This document shows positions 9,548-18,962 of a stretch of DNA of 64,000 nucleotides, piece after piece. This DNA comes from Nonomuraea guangzhouensis (GTDB taxonomy: Bacteria; Actinomycetota; Actinomycetes; Streptosporangiales; Streptosporangiaceae), in the NCBI RefSeq assembly GCF_019396345.1, contig NZ_JAHKRM010000002.1:434001-498000 (forward strand). The letters run 5' to 3'. Numbering within the stretch: position 1 is the first letter of the stretch; the number at the start of each line of letters is the position of its first letter. The position numbers were made by a program, and so were the translations under genes. The notes under the pieces are model-generated. The model did not search any database and had not been told where the DNA came from. It worked only from the letters and a program-made list of their open reading frames with translations.

Positions 9548-10849
9548 TTACCCACACGGCTCGCTCTTCTCCGTCCTGCCCAGCTTGGCCGCCTCCAGTT
9601 CGTCGGCGATGATCCCGATGTCGCCAAGGGCCGGCTCCTCCGCGGCGAAGACGTACTTCGTCACGCATGCCCGGAACACCTCGCTGAACCGGGTGTAGTG
9701 CTCCAGTTTGGGCCGCGTGGCCGTCGGCAGTGACTCCTTGATCGCGGAGGCCAGTCGCTGGAGGTCGTCACGCGTCGGCGGGGTGCCCGTCTCGCGCGCG
9801 TCGGCTTCAGGGCAGACGTCCACGTCCTCGTAGGCGGCCTCGACGACCGGGGCGTAGCCACCGCAGGCGAACAGCTGCCGCTGGTTGTCCGGCCGGAGGA
9901 GATATTTCACGAACTTGAGGACGCTGTCGTACTTGGTGGATCTGGCGGTGATGGCGAGGTTCGAGCCGCCGAGCGTCGCGGGGCCGGGCAGCTTCGACAG
10001 CTTGAAGGGCGTCCTGCCGTCGTTGATCAGCTGCAGATCCGCGTACGGCCAGTGCCGAAGATATCCGGCACCCTCGAAGGCGGCCAGGCTTTCGGCCTCC
10101 TTGTCCGTCCAGGAGTCCCCCAGCGTCTGGTCACTCTGCCACTGCCGCATCCACCGCAGCGCGGCGAGCGCCTGCCGGTCGTTGGGGGCCTGGTCGAGCA
10201 CGATCTCGCCGTCGCCGTCCACCACGGTGGCGCCATAGGCGCGGAGCAGTTCGAGCAGCCCCACGGTCCTGCCCTCGAAGTCGGCGAGCTGCGCCAGGTA
10301 CCCGCCGCGGCGGTAGGCGGCCCCGGCCTGGCGGGCGGCCGGCCAGAGCTGGTCCCAGCTCGTCGGCTCCGGCAGGTCGGCCCTGCGGTACAGCAGCCCC
10401 ACGTCCACCGCGAACGGCAGCGCGTACTGCTTGCCGCCCCACTGGCCGCTCTCGCGCGCCTGGGGCACCAGGCCCGAGGGGACATCCTCGGGCCGGATCT
10501 CGCTGAGCAGACCGGCGGCGGCGAACTCGGCCGTCGAGGCCATGTCGATGATCAGCAGGTCATAGGCCTGGCACGGGTCGGCCTGGGCGGCGGCCAGCAT
10601 CTCGTCGCGCTTGAGGTCGGCCACCCGGGAGATCTCGATCATCTGGACGAGCGGGCCCTTCCAGCGGCGGATCAGCTCCCTGCGCGCGCCGCCGACGCTC
10701 ACGTCATCGCCGGTGGCGACCCTGATCACGTCGTCGTCCACGCACTGCTCCGCGGGCGCCGGCCGCTCCTTGACACCGACCACACCGAGCGTGAGCAGCA
10801 CCCCCGCCGCCGCGCCCACGGCCGTGGCCCGCCATCGCCGCACGGTCAC
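9548..10849 (-). CDS. Extracellular solute-binding protein
   Basis: A 433-residue ABC-type solute-binding protein of the extracellular family 1 fold. The N-terminus has a membrane or signal segment (about residues 10-26). The motifs YDLLIIDMASTAEFAAAGLL, YALPFAVDVGLLYRR and LGGSNLAI are typical of sugar-binding members. The GTG start overlaps the stop of the vWA gene (GTGA), so the two are coupled. No permease or ATPase gene is nearby, which suggests a sensing role or a shared transporter (inference). Confidence 0.85.
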   Translation of the reverse strand: MTVRRWRATAVGAAAGVLLTLGVVGVKERPAPAEQCVDDDVIRVATGDDVSVGGARRELIRRWKGPLVQMIEISRVADLKRDEMLAAAQADPCQAYDLLIIDMASTAEFAAAGLLSEIRPEDVPSGLVPQARESGQWGGKQYALPFAVDVGLLYRRADLPEPTSWDQLWPAARQAGAAYRRGGYLAQLADFEGRTVGLLELLRAYGATVVDGDGEIVLDQAPNDRQALAALRWMRQWQSDQTLGDSWTDKEAESLAAFEGAGYLRHWPYADLQLINDGRTPFKLSKLPGPATLGGSNLAITARSTKYDSVLKFVKYLLRPDNQRQLFACGGYAPVVEAAYEDVDVCPEADARETGTPPTRDDLQRLASAIKESLPTATRPKLEHYTRFSEVFRACVTKYVFAAEEPALGDIGIIADELEAAKLGRTEKSEPCG

Positions 10850-12882
10850 GGGCGCTCCCGCCACAGCTCCGTCAGCTCCTTGTCGACCTCGTCGACCTGG
10901 TCCTGGTACGGCGTCGTGGCCTCGGCCCGGCTGATGGGCGCGCACTTGACGGCCGCACCGGCGGCCTTGACCAACCGGTCGATGTGGTCCACGTCGCACC
11001 GCTGCTCCCCGGTGAGCAGCAGCCGTACCCTGAGCCCCTTCACCTTCCGCAGGGCGGCCACCGTACGATCGAGGTCGCCCGCCTGGTGAGCGCCGTCGGT
11101 CAGCATGACCACGACCGGGTTGGGGGTGTCCGCGAGCAGGGGGGCCGCCTGCGCCAGCACGTCCCCGAGCGGAGCGTCGCGCCCGTGTACGACCAGCGCC
11201 TCCAGCCGGCCGGCCACCTGAGCCGTGCCCGTCGCCAGGATCTCGCCGATCCCGCCGGAGTCGGAGAAGGTGGCCAGCCGGACCGTGTCGCGGCCGTCGC
11301 GCAGCCGCCTGAGCAGGGTCCTGGCCCCTGAGCCGGCCCGTTGCAGCGCCGTGCCGCCCGTGGTCGGATTGCCCATCGACCCCGACGCGTCGACCAGCAG
11401 CAGGAACGACGTCTCGGGATGCGCCTTGCCGAGGCGGTCGATCAGCCGGGCCGGTTCGACGGTGGCCGGTTCGACGCTGTCGGCCTGCCCGGAGTCGAGC
11501 TCCCTGCCGAGGGGCATGGGCTCCTTGCGGTCGGACACACCCGCCGAGTCGCGGTAGCCGTAGGGGGCGAGCTTGTCCTGGGCGAGCCAGTCGTGGAAGT
11601 CGATCGCCGCCCGCTCGCGCGCGTCGTTCCACTGATCGGCCCACTTCAGCCGGACGTAGCGGTAGCTGAGGGTGGGCAGTCCGTCGAGCCGGTGCCAGGA
11701 CAGGCCGGCCGTCTGCCGCCCCGGAGCGCACGCGCCCAGGTCCTGGTGCTTGTTGACCGCGTAGACGAGATGCTCCGGCACGATCATGGCGAGCGGTTCC
11801 CTGGCGGTGTCGAAGCGGTCGCGGGCATGGCAGAGGAGGCTGGCGGCGTCGGACAGCGGGAGGTTCGGCGGGGTGTAGGCCATCTCGTCGGGGATGTCCT
11901 TGGAGGTGTCGGCGCCGTAGAGCCCGGCGCTGGCGATGAGCCCGATCTCCGACAGGTCGGCGCGCGGCCTGGCCAGGGGCGCCCCGACGCTCTCCAGCCA
12001 GTCCCGCATCCCGGACAGGTTCGTGGGCGGGGACCGCGTGCCCAGCCGCGCCTCCAGCGCGGGCGTGAAGGCGACCAGCAGCGCGGAGGTGGCCACCGGG
12101 GCCATTCGGTCGAACGTGACCTGGCCCAGGTTGGCGAAGGCCTGGCGGAGATATTCCTCGGTGGCCGCGCTGGAGGGGATCCAGATGTCGGGGTGGACCG
12201 CGATCAGCGCGCGGTAGGTGCTGCTGTTCCAGGAGGCGGGGTCGTTCCACTCCTTGTTGGCGGCCTGGGACATGGTGGCGAGCGGCGGCTGGGGGGCCAC
12301 GGAGAACCGCACGCGCGGGCAGCCGCGCAGGTCGGCGCTCTCGTCGGCGTAGCGGCGGCCGGCCGCGCGCAGGGCGGCCACGTTCTCGGCGGAGGTGAGC
12401 ACCCGCAGCTCCAGCGGCTGGTCACAGGGGCTGGAGAGCGCCCAGCCCAGTCCGACCCGCACGAGCGGCCCACCCTGCAGGACGAGCACCACCGCGAGCA
12501 CCCCGGCGACGAACCCGAGCGCCCCGGCCGTCAGGGGCCCGGTACGCCGGCCCACCCACTCGACGGCGGCCCTGACCAGCAGGGCAGCGAACACGATCAG
12601 CCGCCACACCCCGCCGAAGAACGCCCGCAGCAGGGTGCCGAGCCACGCGACGGCCGTCCCGACGGGGCCGAGCCGGGCGCCGAGCAGGACCACCACCACG
12701 AGAACGGTCAGGATCACGATCGCCACGACGGCCGCGATGAAGGCCCCAGGCCCGATCGCCAGCAGCGGCGCCGCCACAGCCCCCAGAAAGGCCCAAAGCG
12801 GCGTAACGATGGCAGCCACGTCCTTCAACCGCTCGCTCCGAGCGGCCGGGGCGGCTCTGCGGGGTGACTGGGGGCGCCGCAT
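10846..12882 (-). CDS. Membrane-anchored solute-binding-like and vWA-domain protein
   Basis: A 678-residue protein with three or four N-terminal hydrophobic segments (about 25-145), a region resembling a solute-binding protein (about 155-440; SAENVAALRAAGRRYAD is typical) and a C-terminal von Willebrand A domain (about 490-640). The vWA metal-binding MIDAS motif DASGSMG starts at Asp498. It is coupled to the downstream solute-binding protein, making two binding-like domains in one operon. It probably acts outside the membrane in ligand binding or adhesion; the exact function is unknown. The ATG is 14 bases from the start of a divergent spacer shared with the ECF sigma gene. Confidence 0.82.
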   Translation of the reverse strand: MRRPQSPRRAAPAARSERLKDVAAIVTPLWAFLGAVAAPLLAIGPGAFIAAVVAIVILTVLVVVVLLGARLGPVGTAVAWLGTLLRAFFGGVWRLIVFAALLVRAAVEWVGRRTGPLTAGALGFVAGVLAVVLVLQGGPLVRVGLGWALSSPCDQPLELRVLTSAENVAALRAAGRRYADESADLRGCPRVRFSVAPQPPLATMSQAANKEWNDPASWNSSTYRALIAVHPDIWIPSSAATEEYLRQAFANLGQVTFDRMAPVATSALLVAFTPALEARLGTRSPPTNLSGMRDWLESVGAPLARPRADLSEIGLIASAGLYGADTSKDIPDEMAYTPPNLPLSDAASLLCHARDRFDTAREPLAMIVPEHLVYAVNKHQDLGACAPGRQTAGLSWHRLDGLPTLSYRYVRLKWADQWNDARERAAIDFHDWLAQDKLAPYGYRDSAGVSDRKEPMPLGRELDSGQADSVEPATVEPARLIDRLGKAHPETSFLLLVDASGSMGNPTTGGTALQRAGSGARTLLRRLRDGRDTVRLATFSDSGGIGEILATGTAQVAGRLEALVVHGRDAPLGDVLAQAAPLLADTPNPVVVMLTDGAHQAGDLDRTVAALRKVKGLRVRLLLTGEQRCDVDHIDRLVKAAGAAVKCAPISRAEATTPYQDQVDEVDKELTELWRERP

Positions 12883-13050
12883 TCTGCCTCGATCCTAGAT
12901 CGGACTGAATCCCCTGTCTCCGTTGCGAATCGGTAATCCGCCGTGCCGTGCTTCTGAAGATCCACGCGGTTAGGGTTAGTGTGCAAGACTGCCGAAAAAT
13001 AAGACGATTCAGGGTCGGGCGAGGCCACCTGGCGAGGACACGACTGGGTA

Positions 13051-13656
13051 ATGCCCCCTAAGGAACCGCAAGAGCGTAAACCCTCTGGGAAGGCCGCGCG
13101 TCCCAATGATGTGACCACCGAAACCCTCTTGGCCGACAGGTCGCTGGGGGCGGTGCCGGTCGGGTGGGACGCCGACATGGCCGTGACCGCGCTGTACAGC
13201 GCGCATTTTCGGTCATTAGTGCGTCTCGCCGTGTTGCTGGTGCGAGACATGGCAACCGCGGAAGAAGTCGTGCAGGACACGTTCGTCGCCATCCATGGCG
13301 CATGGCGTAGACTGCGCGATCCCGACAAAGCACTTGCCTACCTGCGGCAATCCGTCGTCAACCGGTCCCGTTCCGTGCTGCGTCACCGCGCGGTCGTCGA
13401 GAAGTACGCGCCCAAGGGCCTGCCCGATGCTCCGAGCGCCGAGAACGGCGCGATCGGCGAGCTCGAACGCACCGCCGTCATCGAAGCGCTAAGGTCCCTG
13501 CCAACACGTCAGAGAGAGGCACTCGTCCTTCGTTACTACGGTGATCTGTCCGAGGCTGAGATCGCCCACGCCATGGGCATCAGCAAGGGTGCGGTCAAGA
13601 GCCACACAGCTCGTGGCATGGCCGCCTTGCGATCCGTCCTGGAGAAAATGTCATGA
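13051..13656 (+). CDS. SigE-family ECF sigma factor
   Basis: A 201-residue ECF sigma factor. Region 2 (ALYSAHFRSLVRLAVLLVRD ... AEEVVQDTFVAIHGAWRRL, about 46-92) and region 4 (LPTRQREALVLRYYGDLSEAEIAHAMGIS, about 150-190) are intact. The first 40 residues are a basic, poorly conserved tail. Its stop overlaps the next start (ATGA), and that product has a membrane helix, a common arrangement for a sigma factor with a membrane partner. The promoter must lie in the 168-bp divergent spacer before it. Confidence 0.93.
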   Translation: MPPKEPQERKPSGKAARPNDVTTETLLADRSLGAVPVGWDADMAVTALYSAHFRSLVRLAVLLVRDMATAEEVVQDTFVAIHGAWRRLRDPDKALAYLRQSVVNRSRSVLRHRAVVEKYAPKGLPDAPSAENGAIGELERTAVIEALRSLPTRQREALVLRYYGDLSEAEIAHAMGISKGAVKSHTARGMAALRSVLEKMS

Positions 13657-14309
13657 CCCAGTCCCCCGACGAGTACGGCGACGTCCTGCGCCGTGCGCTC
13701 CGCGCGGAGGCGGACACGGTCGTGCCCTCGCCGGAAGGACTGGAGATCATCCGCGCCCGCATCGAGCGGCGCGGGGTGCGCAACCTGTTCTGGTGGCGAG
13801 CGGGCGCCGCCGCCGCCAGCGCGGTGCTGGTGGCGGGCACGATCGTGATGGTCATCCCCGACCTGCGGCACAAGGTCATGCAGCAGGACACCATCGAGCC
13901 GGTGAAAGACTTCACGTCCAAGCCGCCGGCCAACTCCTCGACCAGCCGACCGGCCTCACCCAAGCCGACCCGGCCGCCGGACGATCCCCCGGCCGTGATG
14001 CCCGACCCCATCACCTCCGCGCCCTTGCCCGCCTCGGAGACCGCCAAGTCGACCAGCAAGCCGACGCCCAAGTCGACCCCGACGCCGACGCCGACGCCGA
14101 CCAAGTGCCCGACCCCTGCCGAGGAGCAGCCACCGGAGGACTGCCCCACGGACGAGGCGACATCGACCCCGACGCCCACGCCGTCCTCGCCGGAGACGAG
14201 CACGCCCGCCGCGACCTGCCCGGCCGAGGAGTGCCCACCGGACGACGTCGACACGACGCCGAACACCTTCGCCAGCCCGCTCGGCGACACGGTGATCTCC
14301 ACCCCGTAA
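13653..14309 (+). CDS. Membrane protein with Pro/Thr-rich extracytoplasmic tail, partner of ECF sigma
   Basis: A 218-residue protein translationally coupled to the sigma gene. It has a short cytoplasmic N-terminus (about 1-50), one membrane helix (about 51-70) and a long, disordered Pro/Thr/Ser-rich tail outside. The tail has four Cys residues in two similar pairs (KCPTPAEEQPPEDC and CPAEEC). There is no zinc anti-sigma motif, so it is not a ZAS-type anti-sigma factor, but the position suggests it modulates the sigma factor (inference). The tail contains a GACGCC microsatellite at about 14080-14101. Confidence 0.75.
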   Translation: MTQSPDEYGDVLRRALRAEADTVVPSPEGLEIIRARIERRGVRNLFWWRAGAAAASAVLVAGTIVMVIPDLRHKVMQQDTIEPVKDFTSKPPANSSTSRPASPKPTRPPDDPPAVMPDPITSAPLPASETAKSTSKPTPKSTPTPTPTPTKCPTPAEEQPPEDCPTDEATSTPTPTPSSPETSTPAATCPAEECPPDDVDTTPNTFASPLGDTVISTP

Positions 14310-14325
14310 GGGGCTGAGGACGGCC

Positions 14326-15060
14326 TTACCAGCGACCGGTCCGGGCCAGGAGCACGGCCGCCGCCGCGACCCCCGCCGTGGAGGTACGCAGCACCGTCGG
14401 GCCGAGCAGCACCGGCACCGCCTTCGCCGCCCTGAACCCGGCCAGCTCCTCGTCCGAGACACCCCCCTCGGGCCCCACCACGACGACGATGTCGCCCCCG
14501 GCGGGCAGCGCCACGCCCGACAGCGGCTCGGCGGCCTCCTCGTGCAGCACCAGCCCGAGCGCCGCCCCGGCGAGCAGCGCCTCGACCCCGGCCGTGGACA
14601 CCGGCTCGGTCACCTCCGGCAGGTGGAACCTGCGCGCCTGCTTGCCCGCCTCCCGGGCCGTCGAACGCCACTTGGCCAACGACTTGGCCGCCCGGTCGCC
14701 CTTCCACTGGGTGACGCTGCGCGCCGCCGCCCAGGGCACGATCACGTCGACGCCCGCCTCGGTCATCATCTCGACGGCCAGCTCGCCCCTGTCGCCCTTG
14801 GGCAGCCCCTGGACGACGACCAGCCGTGGCTCGGGCGGCGGCACCTCGTAACGGCCGAGCACGTCCAGCCTGAGCGCGTCCTTCAGCGCCTCACGCACCA
14901 CGCACTCGGCGACCGTGCCGGCTCCGTCCGTCAGGTCGAGCCGCTCGCCCGCGCGCAGGCGCCGGACGGAGGCCGCGTGACGGCCTTCGGGGCCGTCGAG
15001 GACCAGCTCCGGCCCGCTGAGGTCGGCGAGGCCGGCGGCCAGGAAAACCGGCACGGTCAC
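14326..15060 (-). CDS. rsmE: 16S rRNA (uracil-1498-N3)-methyltransferase
   Basis: A 244-residue SPOUT-class RsmE protein that methylates U1498 of 16S rRNA. The N-terminal PUA-like part (DGPEGRHAASVRRLRAGE) and the C-terminal knot (VVVVGPEGGVSDEEL, and LGPTVLRTSTAG) are family signatures. It starts at GTG and lies downstream of dnaJ in the conserved actinobacterial order, with a separate ATPase gene between them on the opposite strand. The end faces the preceding gene at a 16-bp gap. Confidence 0.96.
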   Translation of the reverse strand: MTVPVFLAAGLADLSGPELVLDGPEGRHAASVRRLRAGERLDLTDGAGTVAECVVREALKDALRLDVLGRYEVPPPEPRLVVVQGLPKGDRGELAVEMMTEAGVDVIVPWAAARSVTQWKGDRAAKSLAKWRSTAREAGKQARRFHLPEVTEPVSTAGVEALLAGAALGLVLHEEAAEPLSGVALPAGGDIVVVVGPEGGVSDEELAGFRAAKAVPVLLGPTVLRTSTAGVAAAAVLLARTGRW

Positions 15061-15168
15061 CGGCGATCACCCCAAAGTTTTTCACGTCTGGTAGTCAAGC
15101 GATCACGAAACGATTAAGGTTGGCCGAGATCGCACCTTCCTGACGTCACTCTACGAGGGGTCAGCGCG

Positions 15169-15834
15169 ATGACCGTTCCGTCCAGGGACACCCGTCGCGC
15201 CCGGCACTGGCCGTGCGCGCTGAAGGCCCGGCTGACCGTCCTGCTCACCGTCCCTGCAACGATCGCCCGCTCGGCGCCGCGCCGGCTCGCCGGCCAGGCC
15301 CCCGACTCAGCGGATCCCGGATCGGAGGGGCCTCATCGTCTCGCCGCCGCCGGCCGTCAGCGCCGCTCGCGCGATCCCGTCGCCGTACGCGATGTGCTCC
15401 GCTCGGCGCTGACCGCGGCCGGGTCGGGCCGCGCGGTGCTGGGCGAGGTCGACGACGCCCTGGTCAGGGGTACGGTCGTCGCCGAGATCGCGCACCTGGT
15501 GACCGAACTGGTCGACAACGCGCTGACCTGCTCGGCCCCCGACACCGAGGTGGAGATCCGGGCCAGCACCCGGGAGGGCGAGTGTCACATCGCGATCGTC
15601 GACCAGGGCGTGGGCATGACCGAGGGCGAGCGCGCCGCCGCCAACGCCCGGCTACGCGGCGAGCGGCGCTTCTTCGCCGCTCCCACCCGCTACCTCGGCC
15701 ACTACGTGGTCGGCAGGCTGGCCGAGCGGCTCGGCGCGCGGGTGTGGCTCGACGCGTCGCCGCCACACGGCATCACCGCCCGGGTGGCCCTCCCACGCAA
15801 GCTACTGGTGCCACGACGGGTCAGCGGCCGTTGA
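15169..15834 (+). CDS. GHKL (HATPase_c) ATP-binding protein
   Basis: A 221-residue protein with one histidine-kinase-like ATPase domain (about 95-215): N box ELVDNAL and G1 box DQGVGM are present. There is no phosphoacceptor His domain, so it is not a sensor kinase; it resembles anti-sigma or regulatory ATPases of actinomycetes. The N-terminal 65 residues are basic with a hydrophobic stretch (about 20-35). A ribosome site (GAGGGG) precedes the ATG. Its last 14 bp overlap the convergent end of dnaJ. Confidence 0.8.
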   Translation: MTVPSRDTRRARHWPCALKARLTVLLTVPATIARSAPRRLAGQAPDSADPGSEGPHRLAAAGRQRRSRDPVAVRDVLRSALTAAGSGRAVLGEVDDALVRGTVVAEIAHLVTELVDNALTCSAPDTEVEIRASTREGECHIAIVDQGVGMTEGERAAANARLRGERRFFAAPTRYLGHYVVGRLAERLGARVWLDASPPHGITARVALPRKLLVPRRVSGR

Positions 15835-16960
15835 AGGCGTCTCTCAGCCGCGAGAAGAACCCCTGCTGCCCGGGGGCGAACTTACCGGGCGGCCGCTCCT
15901 CGCCACGCAGCTTGGCCAGCTCGCGCAGCAGCCCCTCCTGCGTCTCGTCGAGCCGCAGCGGGGTCTCCACGTTGACGTGGATGAGCAGGTCGCCGCGGCC
16001 CGTCTCGTTGAGCCGCTGCACGCCCCGGCCGTACATCGTGATGACCTGGCCCGACTGCGTGCCCGGCCGCACGTCGACCTCCTCGGAGCCGTCGAGCGTC
16101 TCCACGGCGAGGTTGGTGCCGAGTGCGGCGGCCGTCATCGGGATCTGGACCGTGCAGTGCAGGTCGTCGCCGCGCCGCTCGAAGATCTCGTGCGGGCGCT
16201 CGACGATCTCCAGGAAGAGGTCTCCGGGCGGGCCGCCGCCGGGGCCGACCTCGCCCTCGCCGGCGAGCTGGATGTGCGTGCCGTCCTCGACGCCCGCGGG
16301 GATGCGGACCTTGATCGTACGGCGGGTGCGCACGCGGCCGTCACCCGAGCACTCCTGGCACGGGTGCCGGATGATCGTCCCGAAGCCGCCACACTGGGGG
16401 CACGGCCTGGAGGTCATGACCTGGCCCAGGAACGACCGGGTGACCTGGGAGATCTCGCCACGCCCGTTGCACATGTCACAGGTGTCGGGGTGGGTGCCCG
16501 ACGCGGCGCCCGCGCCCTGGCAGACCTCGCAGAGCACGGCCGTGTCGACGACCAGCTCGCGGGTGGTGCCGAACGCGGTCTCGCGCAGGTCGAGCTCGAC
16601 GCGGATGGTCGCGTTGCGCCCTCTCCTGGCCCGCGAGCGGGGCCCTCGGGCGCCGCCGGCCGTGCCGAAGAAGGCGTCCATGATGTCGCTGAAGGGGAAG
16701 CCCGCGCCGAAGCCGGCCGCGCCCTGACCCGCGGCCGCGCCGCCGAAGGGGTCGGCGCCCAGGTCGTACATCTGACGCTTGTTGGCGTCGGACAGGACCT
16801 CGTAGGCCTGCGTGATCTCCTTGAACCGCTCCTGGGTCGCGGGGTCCGGATTGACGTCAGGGTGGAGTTCGCGGGCCAGCCTGCGGTAGGCCTTCTTGAT
16901 CTCTTCCGGACTGGCGTCACGGCGCACCCCGAGGGTGGCGTAGTAGTCGCTGTTTGCCAC
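15821..16960 (-). CDS. dnaJ: Chaperone DnaJ (DnaJ2 type)
   Basis: A 379-residue class I DnaJ co-chaperone. The J domain holds HPD in [11 protein letters not shown], followed by a Gly/Phe-rich linker and four zinc-finger repeats of the CxxCxGxG type ([34 protein letters not shown]). The C-terminal substrate-binding domain is complete. It begins 11 bp after hrcA and shares its CIRCE-controlled transcript. Confidence 0.97.
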   Translation of the reverse strand: MANSDYYATLGVRRDASPEEIKKAYRRLARELHPDVNPDPATQERFKEITQAYEVLSDANKRQMYDLGADPFGGAAAGQGAAGFGAGFPFSDIMDAFFGTAGGARGPRSRARRGRNATIRVELDLRETAFGTTRELVVDTAVLCEVCQGAGAASGTHPDTCDMCNGRGEISQVTRSFLGQVMTSRPCPQCGGFGTIIRHPCQECSGDGRVRTRRTIKVRIPAGVEDGTHIQLAGEGEVGPGGGPPGDLFLEIVERPHEIFERRGDDLHCTVQIPMTAAALGTNLAVETLDGSEEVDVRPGTQSGQVITMYGRGVQRLNETGRGDLLIHVNVETPLRLDETQEGLLRELAKLRGEERPPGKFAPGQQGFFSRLRDAFNGR

Positions 16961-16971
16961 TTATCGACCTC

Positions 16972-17985
16972 TTATGATGCAGCCAGGATCTGGCTGACGT
17001 AGCGTGCCACCGCGCGCACGGCGCCCATCGTCACGGGGTAGTCCATCCTCGTGGGACCCAGCACGCCGAGCCGGGCCAGTTCGTTGTCACCAGAACCGTA
17101 TCCGGTTGCGACGATCGACGTGCCACGGAGGAACGGGTTCTCGGAACCGATGCGCACGGTGAGCGTGGACGGGGTGTCTGTGGAAGTCTCGCCGAGCAGC
17201 CGCATGAGCACGACCTGCTCTTCCAGTGCTTCGAGCACGTCGCGCAGCCCGGTCGAGAAGTCGGCTCCGGCGAGGTTGGCCGCACCGGCGAACACGATCT
17301 TCTCGTCGTGGCGCTCGACGAGCGTCTCGAGCAGCACCGACAGGATCGTGGCCACCACCGGGCGGTCCTCGACGGGCAGCCGCTCCGGCAGGTCGGCGAC
17401 CAGCTCGGGCACGTTGACCAGGCCGCAGCCGTCGAGGCAGGCGTTGAGCACCGCACGCAGGTGCGCGATGCGGGTGTCCTCCACCACCTCGGGCAGCTCG
17501 ACCACGCGCTGCTCGACGCGGCCCGTGTTGGTGATCAGCACGAGCATGATCCGCCGGTCGTGCAGCGGCACGAGCTCGACGTGCCGGACCGTCGAACGGG
17601 TCAGCGTCGGGTATTGCACGACCGCGACCTGCCTGGTGAGCTGCGCGAGCAGCCGCACCGTGCGGGTGACCACGTCGTCGAGGTCGACCGCGCCCGCGAG
17701 GAACGTCTCGATCGCCCGGCGCTCCGCCCCGGAGAGCGGCTTGACCTGCGAGAGCCGGTCGACGAACAGGCGATAGCCCTTGTCCGTCGGCACGCGGCCC
17801 GCGCTGGTGTGCGGCTGGGTGATGTAGCCCTCCTCCTCCAGCGCGGCCATGTCGTTCCTGACCGTCGCCGGGGAGACCTTCAGGTTGTGGCGTTCGGCGA
17901 GGGCTCTGGAGCCCACCGGCTCGTTGGTGGACACGTAGTCTTCGACAATGGCGCGGAGCACCGCCAGCTTTCTATCGTCGAGCAC
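16972..17985 (-). CDS. hrcA: Heat-inducible transcription repressor HrcA
   Basis: A 337-residue repressor that binds CIRCE and releases heat-shock genes at high temperature. The winged-helix N-terminus ([27 protein letters not shown]) and the segment NMLPRPE-like C-terminal pattern of the family, here [19 protein letters not shown], are visible. It is the first gene of the hrcA-dnaJ operon. A CIRCE element lies 41 bp before the start codon, so the operon is probably autoregulated. Confidence 0.97.
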   Translation of the reverse strand: MLDDRKLAVLRAIVEDYVSTNEPVGSRALAERHNLKVSPATVRNDMAALEEEGYITQPHTSAGRVPTDKGYRLFVDRLSQVKPLSGAERRAIETFLAGAVDLDDVVTRTVRLLAQLTRQVAVVQYPTLTRSTVRHVELVPLHDRRIMLVLITNTGRVEQRVVELPEVVEDTRIAHLRAVLNACLDGCGLVNVPELVADLPERLPVEDRPVVATILSVLLETLVERHDEKIVFAGAANLAGADFSTGLRDVLEALEEQVVLMRLLGETSTDTPSTLTVRIGSENPFLRGTSIVATGYGSGDNELARLGVLGPTRMDYPVTMGAVRAVARYVSQILAAS

Positions 17986-18025
17986 GCGCTCACCTCCTAC
18001 CTGTGCCTTTCAAGAAACGACAGGT

Positions 18026-18052
18026 CTAGCACTCTGTGTTCCCGAGTGCCAA
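18026..18052 (-). promoter_or_regulatory. CIRCE operator with embedded promoter for hrcA-dnaJ
   Basis: Inverted repeat CTAGCACTC-N9-GAGTGCCAA, differing from the CIRCE consensus (TTAGCACTC-N9-GAGTGCTAA) by one base per arm. On the minus strand it reads TTGGCA-N18-TAGACC, so the -35 and -10 boxes lie within and at the edge of the operator and HrcA binding would block RNA polymerase. Confidence 0.9.
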
Positions 18053-18129
18053 GTGTACGGCTCTCGCCCACAAGGTGCGATAACGCCGGTGCTAGCGAGT
18101 GGCCGCCCATAGGGCTCACACTGGCCGAT

Positions 18130-18945
18130 ATGACCGACGATTCCCAGCCCCCTTCCTACGGTCCACCGCCGGGCCAGGGTCCCTACCAGGGTCAGCCTCC
18201 CCAGTACGACCAGGGTCAGCCTCCCCAATACGGCCCTCCGCCCCCGCCCCCATACGGTCAGCCGCAATACGGTCAACCTCAGTACGGCCAGCCCCAGTAC
18301 GGCCAGCAGCCCTACCAGACCGGCCCCTATGGTCAGCCGTACCAGCCGGGACCTTTCGGGCAGCCGCAGCGATTCGGCCCGCAGGTGGACCCGAAGCTGA
18401 TCAGGCCGCGGATGCGGTGGATCGCGGTCGTCTGGGGGCTGGCCCTGCTCTGTGTGCTGGCCGGGGTGGGATTGTTCGTGGGCGGCGTGTTCAACACGGT
18501 GACCGCGGCGGCTCCGTCCAAGACGTTCGCGGCGGGCGAGAGTGTCACCGTGCCGCTGGACCCGGCGGACAAGCCGGCGGTGTACCTGTCCAGCACGGGC
18601 CAGGTCCATTACACGTGCCGGATCGACGGCGGCCCCGGCCAGGCCAAGCTGGCCAAGGTCTCCGGCACCGAGACCGTCTCCGAGGGCGCCACCAAGTGGC
18701 AGCTCATCCTCGTGGTCAACGCGCCGGCCAAGGGCGACTACCAGCTCACCTGCGCGACCCAGGAGCCGTCGAACGCGCGCTTCGGCGTCGGCCGCGACCT
18801 CGTGGCCAGCGCGGGCGGCCTGGTGGGCGGCGTGGCGGCGCTGGTGGTGATCCCGGGGCTGGGCGTGCTGGCCGCCATCATCACGACGATCATGGTCGTG
18901 ACCCGCCGAAGCTCTCACCGCAAGCGCCTTGCGTCAGGCGGGTGA
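18130..18945 (+). CDS. Pro/Gln/Tyr-rich membrane protein, unknown function
   Basis: A 271-residue protein. The first 80 residues are low-complexity with QPPQYGQ and YGQPQYGQ-type repeats, then one membrane helix (about 98-118), an extracytoplasmic region (120-215, two Cys in YTCRIDG and LTCATQ) and a second helix (about 225-255) with a basic tail. I chose the ATG at 18130 from the repeat's start; the reading frame is open further upstream but without similarity. It is divergent from hrcA. Function unknown; the fold resembles small two-helix surface proteins. Confidence 0.75.
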   Translation: MTDDSQPPSYGPPPGQGPYQGQPPQYDQGQPPQYGPPPPPPYGQPQYGQPQYGQPQYGQQPYQTGPYGQPYQPGPFGQPQRFGPQVDPKLIRPRMRWIAVVWGLALLCVLAGVGLFVGGVFNTVTAAAPSKTFAAGESVTVPLDPADKPAVYLSSTGQVHYTCRIDGGPGQAKLAKVSGTETVSEGATKWQLILVVNAPAKGDYQLTCATQEPSNARFGVGRDLVASAGGLVGGVAALVVIPGLGVLAAIITTIMVVTRRSSHRKRLASGG

Positions 18946-18962
18946 TTTGCTACGGTCCCCGT

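Noticed and set aside
10850..12250. Long upstream extension of the solute-binding protein frame
   Set aside because: It lies out of frame within the vWA gene; the GTGA overlap at 10846-10849 marks the real start.
14080..14101. GACGCC microsatellite
   Set aside because: It encodes the expected Pro/Thr tail of the sigma-partner protein and is a normal high-GC low-complexity run.
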